Assembly: GCF_000444995.1 (NCBI RefSeq)
Contig: NC_022043.1
Coordinates: 62,001 to 126,000, forward strand
Direction of reading: 5' to 3'
Origin: Paracoccus aminophilus JCM 7686
Lineage (GTDB): Bacteria; Pseudomonadota; Alphaproteobacteria; Rhodobacterales; Rhodobacteraceae
Length of the DNA stretch: 64,000 bases
Made by a program: the position numbers and the translations under genes. Of the stretch, positions 51,887-60,188 are shown piece by piece. The notes below the pieces were generated by a model. It was given only the letters and a program-made list of their open reading frames with translations, was not told the origin of the DNA and did no database searches. Position 1 is the first letter of the stretch. Each line of letters opens with the position of its first letter.

Positions 51887-53890
51887 TCAGATCAGATGCC
51901 GCGCAATCACCTGCGACCAGTCGCGGCGCGCGACCTCTTCGCCCTCGAGATGGGCGGTGAGCCAGCCGGTCAGGTAGAAATTCCCCGCATCCGAGGTCAT
52001 TTCCGTCCGCGTCTCGATATGGCTCTGCCAGCCCTCGCGCCCCATGACATAGCTCTGCTCAAGGACGTAGCGCGCCGAGAGCGGGTCATCGGGGTGGATG
52101 GTCAGCTCGCGCCGCAGGTTATGGGCCTGCGTCGTGTCGATCTCGTCAAAGCGCAGAATGCCCTCGCCGAAGAGCCCGCCTTCGCCTTCAGTGACATAGG
52201 TCGCAAGCCCGGTCAGGTGATCGACCGAGGACCAGCGCGCGACCCGACCCGGATCAAGCTGGGTTGTCGGCGTCAAAGGCCCATGCGCCGGAGGCAGGAA
52301 GGCGACCTCAGCTTGCGGCAGGGACAGGTCACGCACCGGCAGCGAGAGCGTCGAATGCTCGGGGTGGATGGTCAGCGTCGCGGCCTCGGGCGCGGGCCAG
52401 ATCGCGGGCCAATAGGCCGAACCGATCGAGAGGCGCAGCTTGTGACCCGGAAGGAAGCGATGGCCGCAAGCCGACAGCGTGACCTTGACGCGGGTGGTCT
52501 GGCCGGGTTCGAGCGGGGTCGGATGCTCGTGGCTCTCGCGATGGGTCAGGTTCAGGACCTGATAGCTGACGCGCAGGATCTCGCCCGAGGGCAGGACATC
52601 CGACAACCGGACCGCGATCTGGGCCAAGGGCTTGTCCGAGGCAAGATCCAGCTCCAGCTCGGGCGCGCCGAGGATCTCGAAGGCCTCGGTCACGGCGATG
52701 TCGAAATTGAGCGAGCCGCCATCGTCAAGGCGCTGGTCGGTCGGCATCTCGCCCTCGCAGCCCGTGCCCATCCATTCGCCCGCAGCCTGACCGTGGTTCT
52801 GGGGCGAGCGGATCGCCAAAGCCTCGCCGGGCCGCGCGGTTTCGGCGAGCCGGCCCGCATCGGTCAGATGCAACAGGCGCGGCTTGATCGCGGGGCTCGG
52901 CCATTGCGTCTCGCCGACCCAGCGGCCGGGCTGATCGCGGCGCGTGCCGGTGGGCGCGACCGGATCATTGATGAAGGCGCGCATCTGCGGCTCGTCCATG
53001 ATGCCATTGTCGATGCCATTGAGCCAGCGGTCCCACCAGCGCACCGCCTCTTGCAGAAAGCCGATGGCCGGGCCGGGGATGCCGTCATGGGGATAGACAT
53101 GGCCCCAAGGACCGATGATGCCGAGGCTCGGCACCTTCAGCCCGGAGATCAGGCGCGGCACCGAATTCGTATAGCTGTCGACCCAGCCGCCGACGACCAT
53201 GACCGGGCATTCGATCGCCGACCAGTCTTCCTGCACCGAGCCATGTTTCCAATAATCGTCATAGGTCTGATGTTCGGCCCAGAGGGCGGGGAAGAAGGGC
53301 AGGTTTTCAAGCCGCTCGATCCAGCGCTCGCGCCAATCCGCGCCTGCGACTTCGGGGTCAAGCGGGCGGGCCTGATAGGCCAGCATGATCGCGCCCCACC
53401 AGAGGTTATCGTTCAAAAGGCAGCCGCCCATGAAGTGGATGTCGTCGCGGAAGCGGTCATCGGTCGAATAGGCCGACAGCACCGCCTTCAGCGCCTTGGG
53501 ACGGCGCGCCGCGACCTGCAGGCAGTTGAAGCCAGACCAGCTTTTGCCCATCATCCCGACATTGCCCGAACACCAGTCCTGTGCCGTGATCCAGTCGATC
53601 ACCTCGAGCGCATCGTCTTGTTCTTGCAGCAGATATTCATCCGCGAGCTGGCCGTCGCTTTCGCCCGATCCGCGCATATCGACGCGCACCGCCGCATAGC
53701 CGTTCTGGGCGAAATAGCCATGCATCGGCTCGTCCCGCCCGCGGGTTCCGTCGCGTTTGCGGTAGGGGATATATTCGAGAACCGCCGGGACCGGCTGCGC
53801 GCGCGCGCCCTCGGGCAGAAAGATCCGCGCGGCAAGGCGGGTGCCGTCGCGCAAGGGGATCCAGATATGTTCAATCTTTTCAATGCTCAT
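51887..53890 (-). CDS. CocE/NonD-family hydrolase
   Basis: A 667-residue hydrolase from ATG 53890 (MSIEKIEHIWIPLRDGTRLA) behind GGAGGG. The alpha/beta-hydrolase domain has VPAVLEYIPYRKRDGTRGRD, VDMRGSGESDGQL, the nucleophile elbow GMMGKSWSGFN (Ser) and GPWGHVYPHDG; a C-terminal jelly-roll domain follows (LELDLASDKPLAQIAVRL, YWPAIWPAPEAATLTIH). This matches CocE esterases and X-Pro dipeptidyl peptidases (S15). Lying last in the oligopeptide ABC operon, it probably cleaves an imported peptide, ester or amide. It has no signal peptide, so it acts in the cytoplasm. Confidence 0.93.
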   Translation of the reverse strand: MSIEKIEHIWIPLRDGTRLAARIFLPEGARAQPVPAVLEYIPYRKRDGTRGRDEPMHGYFAQNGYAAVRVDMRGSGESDGQLADEYLLQEQDDALEVIDWITAQDWCSGNVGMMGKSWSGFNCLQVAARRPKALKAVLSAYSTDDRFRDDIHFMGGCLLNDNLWWGAIMLAYQARPLDPEVAGADWRERWIERLENLPFFPALWAEHQTYDDYWKHGSVQEDWSAIECPVMVVGGWVDSYTNSVPRLISGLKVPSLGIIGPWGHVYPHDGIPGPAIGFLQEAVRWWDRWLNGIDNGIMDEPQMRAFINDPVAPTGTRRDQPGRWVGETQWPSPAIKPRLLHLTDAGRLAETARPGEALAIRSPQNHGQAAGEWMGTGCEGEMPTDQRLDDGGSLNFDIAVTEAFEILGAPELELDLASDKPLAQIAVRLSDVLPSGEILRVSYQVLNLTHRESHEHPTPLEPGQTTRVKVTLSACGHRFLPGHKLRLSIGSAYWPAIWPAPEAATLTIHPEHSTLSLPVRDLSLPQAEVAFLPPAHGPLTPTTQLDPGRVARWSSVDHLTGLATYVTEGEGGLFGEGILRFDEIDTTQAHNLRRELTIHPDDPLSARYVLEQSYVMGREGWQSHIETRTEMTSDAGNFYLTGWLTAHLEGEEVARRDWSQVIARHLI

Positions 53891-53963
53891 CCTGCCCTCC
53901 AAAGGCAAAGCGTCAGGCCCAAGAGGCGCGCCCCTTGGGAAGTCGGTGAAAATCGGGGCGGGC

Positions 53964-55571
53964 TCAGGCGCTGCGGGCGGCCATGACCTCGCTTAGCCAA
54001 TCACGCCGGAGTTCTGGCACGGCGGCCAGAAGGCGGCGGGTGTAATCCTCGGCCGGGGCCGCAAAGAGCTGCGCGGTCGGCGCGGTCTCGACGACGCGGC
54101 CACGCTCCATCACCATGACCCGGTCGGCGAGGCGCTGCACGACCGAGAGATCATGGGTGATGAAAAGGTAAGTCAGCCCATGATCTTGCTGCAACTGGCG
54201 CAGAAGCTTCAGGATTTCCTCGGCCACCAGCGGGTCGAGCGCGGAGGTCACCTCGTCGCAGATCAGAAGCTCGGGCTCGGCGGCCAGAGCACGCGCGATG
54301 CAGACGCGCTGCTTTTGCCCGCCCGAGAGCGCCGAAGGCAGGCGATCCGCGAAATCGGCGGGCAGGCCGATCATCTCAAGGAGCCGCGCCACCTCGTCGC
54401 GCGCCGCCCGGCCTTTCAGCCCGCGCAGAAGCGCGAGCGGCCGACCAATCGCCTCGCCCACGGTCTGGCGCGGATTAAGCGCCACATCGGGCAGCTGATA
54501 GACGAGCTGGATGCGGCGCAGCCCCTCGCGGTCACGGGCGCGAAAGCCCGAGGGCAGGGGCGCGCCGTTGAAGAGCACCTCGCCCGACGAGGGCGGCAAA
54601 AGTCCCGCGATCAGCCGCGCCAGCGTCGATTTGCCCGAGCCGCTTTCGCCGACCACCGCCAAAGTCTCGCCGCGTTCAAGCGTCAGCGAGACATCATGCA
54701 GCACCTTGACCTGACCATAGGCCGCGTCAACGCGCGACACGCGCAGGATCTCATCGCCGCTGGTCGCCCGGCCCGCCGCGCTGCGTTGCAGATTGCCTTG
54801 GCGTTCGGCGACAAGCTGGCGGGTATAATCGGCGCGCGGGGCCTCGAGCACCTGCTCGGTGGTGCCGAGTTCAACCTCGCGGCCATGGCGCAGAACCATC
54901 AGCCGGTCGGCGACCTGCGCGATCACGGCAAGGTCGTGGGTGATGTAAAGCGCCGCCGTGCCATAGCGGCGAATGACCTCGCGCAAAAGCGCCAGAACCT
55001 CGATCTGGGTGGTCACGTCCAGCGCGGTGGTCGGCTCGTCGAGGACCAGAATATCGGGCTTGCCCGCCATCGCCATGGCGATCATCGCGCGCTGCAATTG
55101 CCCGCCAGAGACCTGATGCGGATAGCGTTTGCCGAAGGTTTCGGGATCGGGCAGGCGAAGCGCGGTGAAAAGCTCGATCATCCAAGCGCGCGCCTCGGCC
55201 GGGCTCATCAGCCCATGCACCAGCGGCACTTCGAGGATCTGGGCTTCAAGCCGCATCGCCGGGTTGAAGGCGGCGGCCGCACTTTGCGCGACATAGGCGA
55301 TGCGCGTGCCGCGCATCTCTTCGCGTTTGGCGCGGCCCGCGCTGCGCAGTTCGGTCCCGACCAGACGGATCTCGCCCCCGGTGATGCGGCAACCGCCGCG
55401 CCCGTAGCCCATGGCGGCGAGGCCAATGGTCGATTTGCCCGCGCCGCTTTCGCCGATCAGGCCCAGAACCTCGCCCGGCGCAAGATCAAGGTCGATCCCA
55501 TGAAGCAGCACCGCGCCATTCGGGGCCTCGACCTTGAGACCGCGGATTTCAAGAAGATGCGCCGCGCTCAT
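53964..55571 (-). CDS. Oligopeptide ABC transporter ATPase with two fused ATP-binding domains
   Basis: A 535-residue DppD-DppF fusion from ATG 55571 behind GGGAGAAAA. The first ATPase has Walker [13 protein letters not shown], signature [14 protein letters not shown] and Walker [14 protein letters not shown]. The second has [28 protein letters not shown] and [12 protein letters not shown]. Both are complete, so the protein can form the whole ATPase pair by itself. It overlaps the permease stop by four bases (55568-55571) and follows two permeases and a binding protein in the usual order of peptide/nickel uptake operons. Confidence 0.95.
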   Translation of the reverse strand: MSAAHLLEIRGLKVEAPNGAVLLHGIDLDLAPGEVLGLIGESGAGKSTIGLAAMGYGRGGCRITGGEIRLVGTELRSAGRAKREEMRGTRIAYVAQSAAAAFNPAMRLEAQILEVPLVHGLMSPAEARAWMIELFTALRLPDPETFGKRYPHQVSGGQLQRAMIAMAMAGKPDILVLDEPTTALDVTTQIEVLALLREVIRRYGTAALYITHDLAVIAQVADRLMVLRHGREVELGTTEQVLEAPRADYTRQLVAERQGNLQRSAAGRATSGDEILRVSRVDAAYGQVKVLHDVSLTLERGETLAVVGESGSGKSTLARLIAGLLPPSSGEVLFNGAPLPSGFRARDREGLRRIQLVYQLPDVALNPRQTVGEAIGRPLALLRGLKGRAARDEVARLLEMIGLPADFADRLPSALSGGQKQRVCIARALAAEPELLICDEVTSALDPLVAEEILKLLRQLQQDHGLTYLFITHDLSVVQRLADRVMVMERGRVVETAPTAQLFAAPAEDYTRRLLAAVPELRRDWLSEVMAARSA

Positions 55572-56395
55572 CTGTTTTCTCCCTGATAGGAGGTGCGGCC
55601 CGCCAAGGCCCAATCGACGACGAGGTTGACGCCGATGGTCACCAGAGCAATCGCCGCCGCCGGGAAGAGGGGCGAATAGAGCCCGTAGAGGATGCCCTGC
55701 TGATTGTCGCGCACCATGCCGCCCCAATCCGCGAAGGGGGGCTGCACGCCGAGGCCGAGGTAGGAAAGCCCCGCGACAAAGAGGAAGGTGAAGCAGAAAC
55801 GCATCCCGAATTCGGCCAGCAGGGGCGGCAAGGCATTTGGGAGGATCTCCTTGCGGATCATCCACCAATTGCCCTCGCCTCGCAGGCGCGCGACTTCGGC
55901 ATATTCCATGACAACAACGCCTTGCGCGACGATCCTCGACAAACGAAAGACGCGTGTGCTGTCCAAAAGCGCGATGGTCAGGATCAGGACCGGCAGGCTC
56001 GAGCCCAAGGCTTGCAGCACGACCAAAGCCGAGATCAGCACCGGAATCGACATCATCACATCCACGAGCCGCGAGCCCAGAACGTCCGGCCAGCCGCCGC
56101 GCAGGGCCGCGAGAAAGCCAAGCGGCACGCCGATCGAGAAGGAAATCACCTCGGCCAAAAGCGAGATGCCGATCGACATGCGCGCGCCGTACAGGATGCG
56201 GGACAGCATGTCGCGCCCGTTCTGGTCGAGGCCGAAAAGATGCGCGGCGCTTGGCGGATCGAAGGGGGCGCCGACGACCTCTTCCTGTCCATAAGGCGCG
56301 AGCATCGGCCCGAAAAGGAACAGGAAGGCCGCGACCAGCACGATGGCAAGCCCAAGAAGTCCGGCGATGGGCAGGCGTTTTCCGAAAAGTCTCAT
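55568..56395 (-). CDS. Oligopeptide ABC permease (DppC-type)
   Basis: A 275-residue permease with about six helices. DppC-type marks are LLGLAIVLVAAFLFLFGPML, HLFGLDQNGRDMLSRILYGAR, LLAEVISFSIGVPLGFLAAL and the coupling loop EVARLRGEGNWWMIRKEILP. The end FADWGGMVRDNQQGILYG and WWALAGR-like closing are usual for the family. It starts two bases after the DppB stop and ends inside the ATPase start, so translation is coupled. Confidence 0.94.
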   Translation of the reverse strand: MRLFGKRLPIAGLLGLAIVLVAAFLFLFGPMLAPYGQEEVVGAPFDPPSAAHLFGLDQNGRDMLSRILYGARMSIGISLLAEVISFSIGVPLGFLAALRGGWPDVLGSRLVDVMMSIPVLISALVVLQALGSSLPVLILTIALLDSTRVFRLSRIVAQGVVVMEYAEVARLRGEGNWWMIRKEILPNALPPLLAEFGMRFCFTFLFVAGLSYLGLGVQPPFADWGGMVRDNQQGILYGLYSPLFPAAAIALVTIGVNLVVDWALAGRTSYQGENR

Positions 56396-56396
56396 C

Positions 56397-57356
56397 TTAC
56401 GCCTCCTTCGCGCGGGGATGGCGCAGGCGCGGATTGAGCGCGATGGCCAGAATATCGGCCAGCATGTTCAGCCCGACATAGATCGAGGCAAAGACCATGG
56501 CGGCGGCCTGCACCATCGGCAGATCGCGCTTGGACACGGCATCGACCATGAAGCGGCCAAGGCCGTTGTAGTTGAAGATCGCCTCGACCAGCACGACGCC
56601 GGCGATCAGATAGGTGAGGTTGAACGCGACGACGTTCACGATCGGGCCAATCGCATTCGGGGTGGCGTGGCGCAGCACGACGCGGCCGTTTTTCATGCCT
56701 TTGAGAAAAGCCGTCTCGATATAGGGCTGGTCCATGACGCCCAGCACCGTGGTGCGCGTCATCCGCATGATCTGGGCCACGGTGACCAGCACCAGCACGA
56801 TCATTGGGAGTGTCGTGGCCTTGAGCCATTCACCAAAACCCATCCCATCCCAAGTGTCGGCAAGGCTTGGCAAAAGCCCGGTCTGGACCGAGAAGAAGAG
56901 GATCAGCAGCAGCCCGAGGAAATATTCGGGCAGAGATGCGGTGATCAGCGCGATGACATTGGCGGCGCGGTCGAAGAACGAGCCGCGAAAGGCCGCGCAA
57001 GCGATCCCAAGCACCAGCGCCAGCGGGATCGCGATCACGGCGGCATAAGCGGCGAGCGACATCGTGTTCCAAAAGCGCGGCCACAACAGCCCCGCGACCG
57101 GCTGACGGTTCGCAAGCGATTGGCCGAGATCGCCGTGCAGGATACCGCCCGCCCAAGAGAGATAGCGCGCGACCGGCCCGGCGTTCAGGCCAAGCTCGGT
57201 CCGCAGCGCGGCCAAGGATTCCGGCGTCGCATTCTGGCCAAGGATCGACGAAGCGACATCGCCCGGCAAAAGCTCGGTTCCGGCGAAGACCAGAACCGAG
57301 ACGAGGACAAGCGTCACAAGGCCGAGGCCAAGGCGCTGAAGGATCAGCGTGCCCAT
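56397..57356 (-). CDS. Oligopeptide ABC permease (DppB-type)
   Basis: A 319-residue permease from ATG 57356 (MGTLILQRLGLGLVTLVLVS). It has six helices and the DppB features FAGTELLPGDVASSILGQNA, LLWPRFWNTMSLAAYAAVIA, the coupling loop IETAFLKGMKNGRVVLRHAT and LTYLIAGVVLVEAIFNYNGL. Its ATG overlaps the stop of the binding-protein gene (TAATG), so it is translationally coupled to it. With DppC it makes the membrane channel. Confidence 0.94.
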   Translation of the reverse strand: MGTLILQRLGLGLVTLVLVSVLVFAGTELLPGDVASSILGQNATPESLAALRTELGLNAGPVARYLSWAGGILHGDLGQSLANRQPVAGLLWPRFWNTMSLAAYAAVIAIPLALVLGIACAAFRGSFFDRAANVIALITASLPEYFLGLLLILFFSVQTGLLPSLADTWDGMGFGEWLKATTLPMIVLVLVTVAQIMRMTRTTVLGVMDQPYIETAFLKGMKNGRVVLRHATPNAIGPIVNVVAFNLTYLIAGVVLVEAIFNYNGLGRFMVDAVSKRDLPMVQAAAMVFASIYVGLNMLADILAIALNPRLRHPRAKEA

Positions 57357-58909
57357 TACGCCTCCAGCCAGACCTTCTCGGCGAAGCGCGCGCCCATCAG
57401 GTTGAACATCGGATGCGGGGTCACGCCCTTGACCTGAACCGAGACGCCGTCGAGATAATCGCCGAACATCGGGATCATCACGCCGCCCTCGTCCGAGATC
57501 ATCTGTTGCAGCTCCCAATAGATCGCCTTGCGCTTCTCATCGTCCAAAAGCGCGCGGGCTTCGGTCAGAAGCTGGTCGAATTTCTCGTTCTTCCAATAGC
57601 TGTCGTTCTGGGCCGAGGTCGATTGATAGGCGATGGTCAGCATCTGGTCAGCGGTCGGACGCCCGCCCCAATAGGACATGCAGAAGGGCGCCTTCATCCA
57701 GACGTTTTCCCAATAGCCATCCGCAGGCTCGCGCTGGATCGTGACATTGATGCCTGCCGCTGCCGCTGCCGTGCGATAGATCGCCGCCGCATCGACAGCG
57801 CCCGCGAAAGCCGCATCAGAGGCTTGCAAAGTCACATCGAGCTTATCCAGCCCCGCCTGTTTCAGATGGAACTTCGCCTTTTCCGGGTCATAGACGCGCT
57901 GAGGCAGCTCGGTGTTGAAGAAACGGTCGGTTTTCGGGATCGGGTGATCATTGCCAAGCTGGCCGTAGCCGCGCAGAGCGGTGTTCAAAAGCTGCTCGCG
58001 GTCGACCGAATATTTGATCGCGAGCCGGATATTGTTGTCGCTGAAGGGCGCCTGAGTGCAGTTCATCGGGAAGGTGAAATGCTGGCCGCCCGCAGATTGG
58101 ATCACCTGCACGCGCGGATTGCGCTTCAAAAGATCGACCGTCTTGAAGTCAACCGCGTTGATCGCCTGCACCTGACCCGACATCAGCGCATTGGTGCGCG
58201 CCGACAGATCGTTGATGACGATCACCTCGACCACATCGACATTGGCGCAGCCGGGTTTCCAATAGTTCGGGTTGCGGGTGAAGCGGCCGCGCACGCCCGG
58301 CTCGATACTTTCGGGGATGAAGGGGCCGGTGCCGATGGGTTTCGCCCAATCGGTGAAACCATCGGGCACGACGAGGAAGTGATAATCCGACAGCATATAG
58401 GGCAGGTCGGCATTGCCGCTTTCGAGCGTAATCTTGACCTCGCTGTCCGAGACCTTCGCGAGATCCTTGATCACCGCCGCAATCGAGCGCGCGCCCGAAG
58501 GCGTATCCGGCCCGCGATGGAGGTTCAGCGAATAGATAATGTCATCGGCGGTCAGCGCCTTGCCGTTGTGAAAGCTCACGCCTTGGCGGACCTTGAAGCT
58601 CCATTCGATGGCGCCGGGCTGGGCCTCCCAGCTTTCAAAGAGCTCGGGCTGGGCCTTGTTGTCCTTGTCGATCTCGACGAGGCCGTTCATCACCATATAG
58701 GCTTGGTTGACCGGCACCCAATCGTTCATCTTGCGCAGGTCGAAATCATCGGTGGTCGAGCCGCCGCCGATGCCCATTTTCAGCGTGCCACCCTTTTTCG
58801 GAACCTCTTGCGCGGCGAGAAGGCCGGGCAGGAAGGTCAGGGCGCCAAGCCCTGCGGCTCCGGCCAAAAGGGCGCGGCGATCCAGATGAAAACGGGAATT
58901 GGCGGTCAT
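57356..58909 (-). CDS. Oligopeptide-type ABC substrate-binding protein with Tat signal
   Basis: A 517-residue family-5 solute-binding protein from ATG 58909. The leader FHLDRRALLAGAAGLGALTF, with RR followed by a hydrophobic stretch, is a Tat-type signal, so the protein is probably exported folded. Family marks are QPELFESWEAQPGAIEWSFK, VRQGVSFHNGKALTADDIIY, RFTRNPNYWKPGCANVDVVE and IRLAIKYSVDREQLLN. It captures peptides or similar ligands for DppBC. A hairpin and an operator-like repeat lie directly upstream, and a LysR gene beyond them on the same strand. Confidence 0.93.
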   Translation of the reverse strand: MTANSRFHLDRRALLAGAAGLGALTFLPGLLAAQEVPKKGGTLKMGIGGGSTTDDFDLRKMNDWVPVNQAYMVMNGLVEIDKDNKAQPELFESWEAQPGAIEWSFKVRQGVSFHNGKALTADDIIYSLNLHRGPDTPSGARSIAAVIKDLAKVSDSEVKITLESGNADLPYMLSDYHFLVVPDGFTDWAKPIGTGPFIPESIEPGVRGRFTRNPNYWKPGCANVDVVEVIVINDLSARTNALMSGQVQAINAVDFKTVDLLKRNPRVQVIQSAGGQHFTFPMNCTQAPFSDNNIRLAIKYSVDREQLLNTALRGYGQLGNDHPIPKTDRFFNTELPQRVYDPEKAKFHLKQAGLDKLDVTLQASDAAFAGAVDAAAIYRTAAAAAGINVTIQREPADGYWENVWMKAPFCMSYWGGRPTADQMLTIAYQSTSAQNDSYWKNEKFDQLLTEARALLDDEKRKAIYWELQQMISDEGGVMIPMFGDYLDGVSVQVKGVTPHPMFNLMGARFAEKVWLEA

Positions 58910-58983
58910 GGTCTTCCTCTCCTGTGCTGTCCAAGGCCCATGCTGCGGGCGAATGTCCGGCCTCGTTGGGCCGCTCAGAGCCT

Positions 58984-59046
58984 GAGAAAACTGCGGGAAA
59001 TACCGCCTGTTTCTCAAATGACTTTTTGTCATACCCCTGTGACAAA
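58984..59046. promoter_or_regulatory. Two inverted repeats upstream of the oligopeptide operon
   Basis: GAGAAAACTGCGG (58984-58996) faces CCGCCTGTTTCTC (59003-59015), matching at 10 of 13 pairs. Next to it TTTGTCA (59025-59031) and TGACAAA (59040-59046) are a perfect inverted repeat with an 8-base spacer. The second has the T-(N)-A dyad form of LysR-type operators and lies between the LysR gene and the operon it probably controls. Confidence 0.55.
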
Positions 59047-59068
59047 GGCGCATTTGCCTGCCGCAAGG

Positions 59069-59968
59069 TCAAGCCTGATCATGCCGGTTTTCCGCAATCA
59101 GCCATTCGGCGAGACGGCGGGTCGCCATGCGCTGATGGCGATGGGCCGAGCGCATCAGATAGTAATTTCCCTGTCCGCGCAGACGATGCGGATGGGCCTC
59201 GACCAGACGGCCCGCGTCGATCAGATCCTGCACGACCCAGGTCCAGCCCATGGCGATGCCAACCCCCTCCATCGCGGCCTCAATGGCCAGGCGGTAGCAC
59301 CCCATTTTCCAGCGCATCGCCCCTCTCGGAAGGGAAACGCCCGCCGAATACAGCCAGTTTCCCCAGTCGGTCCATTCCTTGAAGGTTTCTTCCATGCTGA
59401 GGATCAGCGGGCTTTCTTGCTCGATCAGCGGAGGCTGGCCGGGTGCCATGACCGGGACCATGAGCTCGGGGCCGAGCCGGTCCATGATGAAATCGGCGAT
59501 GCGCACGGGGCGGTGATAGATCGCGAGATCATATTCATCGGGGCGCAGCTGGGCGATGTTGTCATCGACCCTGAGCTTCAGCTCGAGCCAAGGCAAATCG
59601 CGACGAATTCCGGCGAGACGCGGCAGCACCCAAAGATCGGCCACACCCTGCGAGCAGGCCAGCACGACCTCGGATTGATCGCGCGCGCCCTGAACGCCCT
59701 CTCCCAACACCGAAAGCGCATCCATCGCCCGCCCGACCTGCAACGCGTAATCCTCGCCCGCCGCATTCAGCGCCATGCCCGAGGCGACGCGGTCAAAGAG
59801 CACTGCGCCGACGTGATCCTCAAGCCGCGCGATCTGACGGCTGACCCCGCTTTGCGTCAGACCAAGCAGCTCGGCAGCCCCAGAAATCGAGCCGCACCGC
59901 GCCACGGTCTGGAAGGCCACCAGCTGATTGAGCGGCGGGATGCGCGGCGGTGCGGGGGGCTGGGACAT
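59069..59968 (-). CDS. LysR-family regulator (GcvA-like)
   Basis: A 299-residue LysR protein. The helix-turn-helix is at about 12-70 (PPLNQLVAFQTVARCGSISG, AAELLGLTQSGVSRQIARLE, GAVLFDRVASGMALNAAGED). The ligand domain follows (SEVVLACSQGVADLWVLPRL, LRPDEYDLAIYHRPVRIADF, LAIEAAMEGVGIAMGWTWVV) and resembles the GcvA/AmpR-type group. It lies upstream of the oligopeptide operon on the same strand, with the repeats at 58984-59046 between. It is likely the regulator of that operon; the effector may be a peptide or amino acid. Confidence 0.93.
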   Translation of the reverse strand: MSQPPAPPRIPPLNQLVAFQTVARCGSISGAAELLGLTQSGVSRQIARLEDHVGAVLFDRVASGMALNAAGEDYALQVGRAMDALSVLGEGVQGARDQSEVVLACSQGVADLWVLPRLAGIRRDLPWLELKLRVDDNIAQLRPDEYDLAIYHRPVRIADFIMDRLGPELMVPVMAPGQPPLIEQESPLILSMEETFKEWTDWGNWLYSAGVSLPRGAMRWKMGCYRLAIEAAMEGVGIAMGWTWVVQDLIDAGRLVEAHPHRLRGQGNYYLMRSAHRHQRMATRRLAEWLIAENRHDQA

Positions 59969-60095
59969 GGGGCGCGGGCCTTTCGCAGCAGGACAGGGCC
60001 AGAGCCGAGGCTCTGCGCTCTTAGGATCATGCAGCTGGGGCGGGGCGTAAAGAGGGTGCGGTCGTAATGCGGTTGCGGGCGCGCGGCCCGGAAAT

Positions 60096-60125
60096 GTGAA
60101 AAGGAGACGGGAACCCCGTCTCCTT
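60096..60125 (-). terminator. Rho-independent terminator of the RTX-Hint gene
   Basis: AAGGAGACGGG (60101-60111) and CCCGTCTCCTT (60115-60125) form a perfect 11-bp stem with a 3-base loop. On the minus strand it is followed by TTTTCACATTT. It lies 64 bases beyond the stop of the minus-strand RTX gene. Confidence 0.75.
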
Positions 60126-60188
60126 CCGGTCCCGGATCGGGACGAATTTGCTGTGCTTTAGCCGAGGGATCGCCGCGGCCAAGCGAGA

